DNA of 64,000 nt from Thermocoleostomius sinensis A174 (GTDB lineage: Bacteria; Cyanobacteriota; Cyanobacteriia; Elainellales; Elainellaceae): the NCBI RefSeq assembly GCF_026802175.1, contig NZ_CP113797.1, positions 3,015,026 through 3,079,025 of the forward strand. Reading direction: 5' to 3'. The notes below the pieces were generated by a model. The model was not told the DNA's origin and did no database searches. It was given only the letters and a program-made list of their open reading frames with translations. The position numbers and the translations under genes are program-made. Shown one piece after another: positions 63,659-64,000 of this stretch (positions within the stretch are counted from its first letter, which is position 1; each line of letters starts with the position of its first letter).

Positions 63659-64000
63659 ATGAATACAGTAGAACGTTTGGCAACGCTTAATCGCATTCGC
63701 AGGTTCACTCGGTTAATGGATACGGCCTTTCGAGTCCCCGTACTTGGTATCCGGTTTGGATTAGATCCCATTATCGGATTGATTCCCGGAGCCGGGGATT
63801 TGGTGAGCACCATATTCTCTGTTTATTTGATTGTGTTGGCAGCCCGGTTTCAGCTTCCAGCCAAGGCGCTGCGATCGATGATTTTTAACGTTGCTATAGA
63901 GAGCACAGTTGGCACGGTTCCTCTACTGGGGGATTTGTTTGATGCGCTATACAAAGCGAATTTGCGCAATCTATCCATTCTAGAGCAACATTTGCAAGCT
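63659..64000 (+). CDS. DUF4112 domain protein (partial, runs off the end)
   Basis: 114 codons from ATG 63659 to the end of the window, with no stop. MNTVERLATLNRIRRFTRLM, then FGLDPIIGLIPGAGDLVSTI, and ESTVGTVPLLGDLFDALYKA are the core of DUF4112, a short membrane protein family common in cyanobacteria. Its hydrophobic segments (GLIPGAGDLVSTIFSVYLIV) suggest two membrane passes. The family function is unknown. Its start faces the 1052-residue membrane protein gene. Confidence 0.85.
   Translation, partial: MNTVERLATLNRIRRFTRLMDTAFRVPVLGIRFGLDPIIGLIPGAGDLVSTIFSVYLIVLAARFQLPAKALRSMIFNVAIESTVGTVPLLGDLFDALYKANLRNLSILEQHLQA

Overview
The window is chromosomal DNA from a cyanobacterium, most likely a filamentous, gliding, non-heterocystous lineage of the Leptolyngbya type. 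The evidence is the cytochrome b6f subunit PetG, cytochrome cM, PipX/PipY, SepF, a CP12 domain, HmpF, DUF1825, DUF3155 and DUF4112 proteins, an SLH-type porin pair, and frequent GCGATCGC (HIP1-like) octamers inside genes and intergenic DNA. The genus is an inference. I see no phage, transposase, integrase or CRISPR array. The window reads as core genome with a few repeat-shaped accessory loci.

Layout. 0-11.7 kb: hmpF, an FHA-tagged class A penicillin-binding protein, hisH-rsmD (4-bp overlap), petG divergent from cytM, a CAP-domain protein, lexA overlapping a DUF429 gene, DUF1825 and an unrecognised protein. 12-19.5 kb: a hybrid sensor kinase, a nucleoside hydrolase, a small Spo0E-like ORF, ribokinase, cobH, an RluE-type pseudouridine synthase and a small membrane protein. 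19.5-27.4 kb: a very large TPR/O-GlcNAc-transferase-like/TIGR03032 fusion, then two tandem, largely identical porin genes. 27.4-36 kb: a CymR-like Rrf2 regulator with cysK, a J-domain protein, der, a CbiQ/EcfT-like protein, pipX-pipY, a 1.07-kb non-coding stretch, then sepF and proC. 36-49 kb: a conserved protein with a TIR/nucleotide-binding-like end, mltA, a Na+/H+ antiporter, panB, a YbaK/EbsC remnant, msrP, a small heat-shock protein, DUF3155, a Hik2-like kinase and a PII-like protein. 49-64 kb: tRNA-Thr(TGT), two ABC exporters, a CBS-CP12 fusion, an RTX/Calx-beta protein, an ECF sigma/anti-sigma pair, a duplicated DUF4394 protein, a 1052-residue repeat-rich membrane protein and the start of a DUF4112 gene.

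How genes may work together. PipX/PipY (nitrogen/carbon balance and PLP homeostasis), the PII-like protein and CBS-CP12 all belong to carbon/nitrogen/energy sensing. The nucleoside hydrolase and ribokinase could pass ribose to ribose-5-phosphate. The Rrf2 regulator beside cysK resembles the Bacillus CymR-CysK pair. The PBP, MltA and SepF serve wall growth and division. Most genes are single or in pairs. Operon-like overlaps are limited to hisH-rsmD, lexA-DUF429, pipX-pipY and sigma/anti-sigma.

The least explained objects are the 1052-residue protein with about seven copies of a ~97-residue helical repeat, the OGT-TIGR03032 fusion, the homogenised porin pair, and the long structured leader upstream of sepF. 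No searches were run. Family names rest on motifs recognised by eye.
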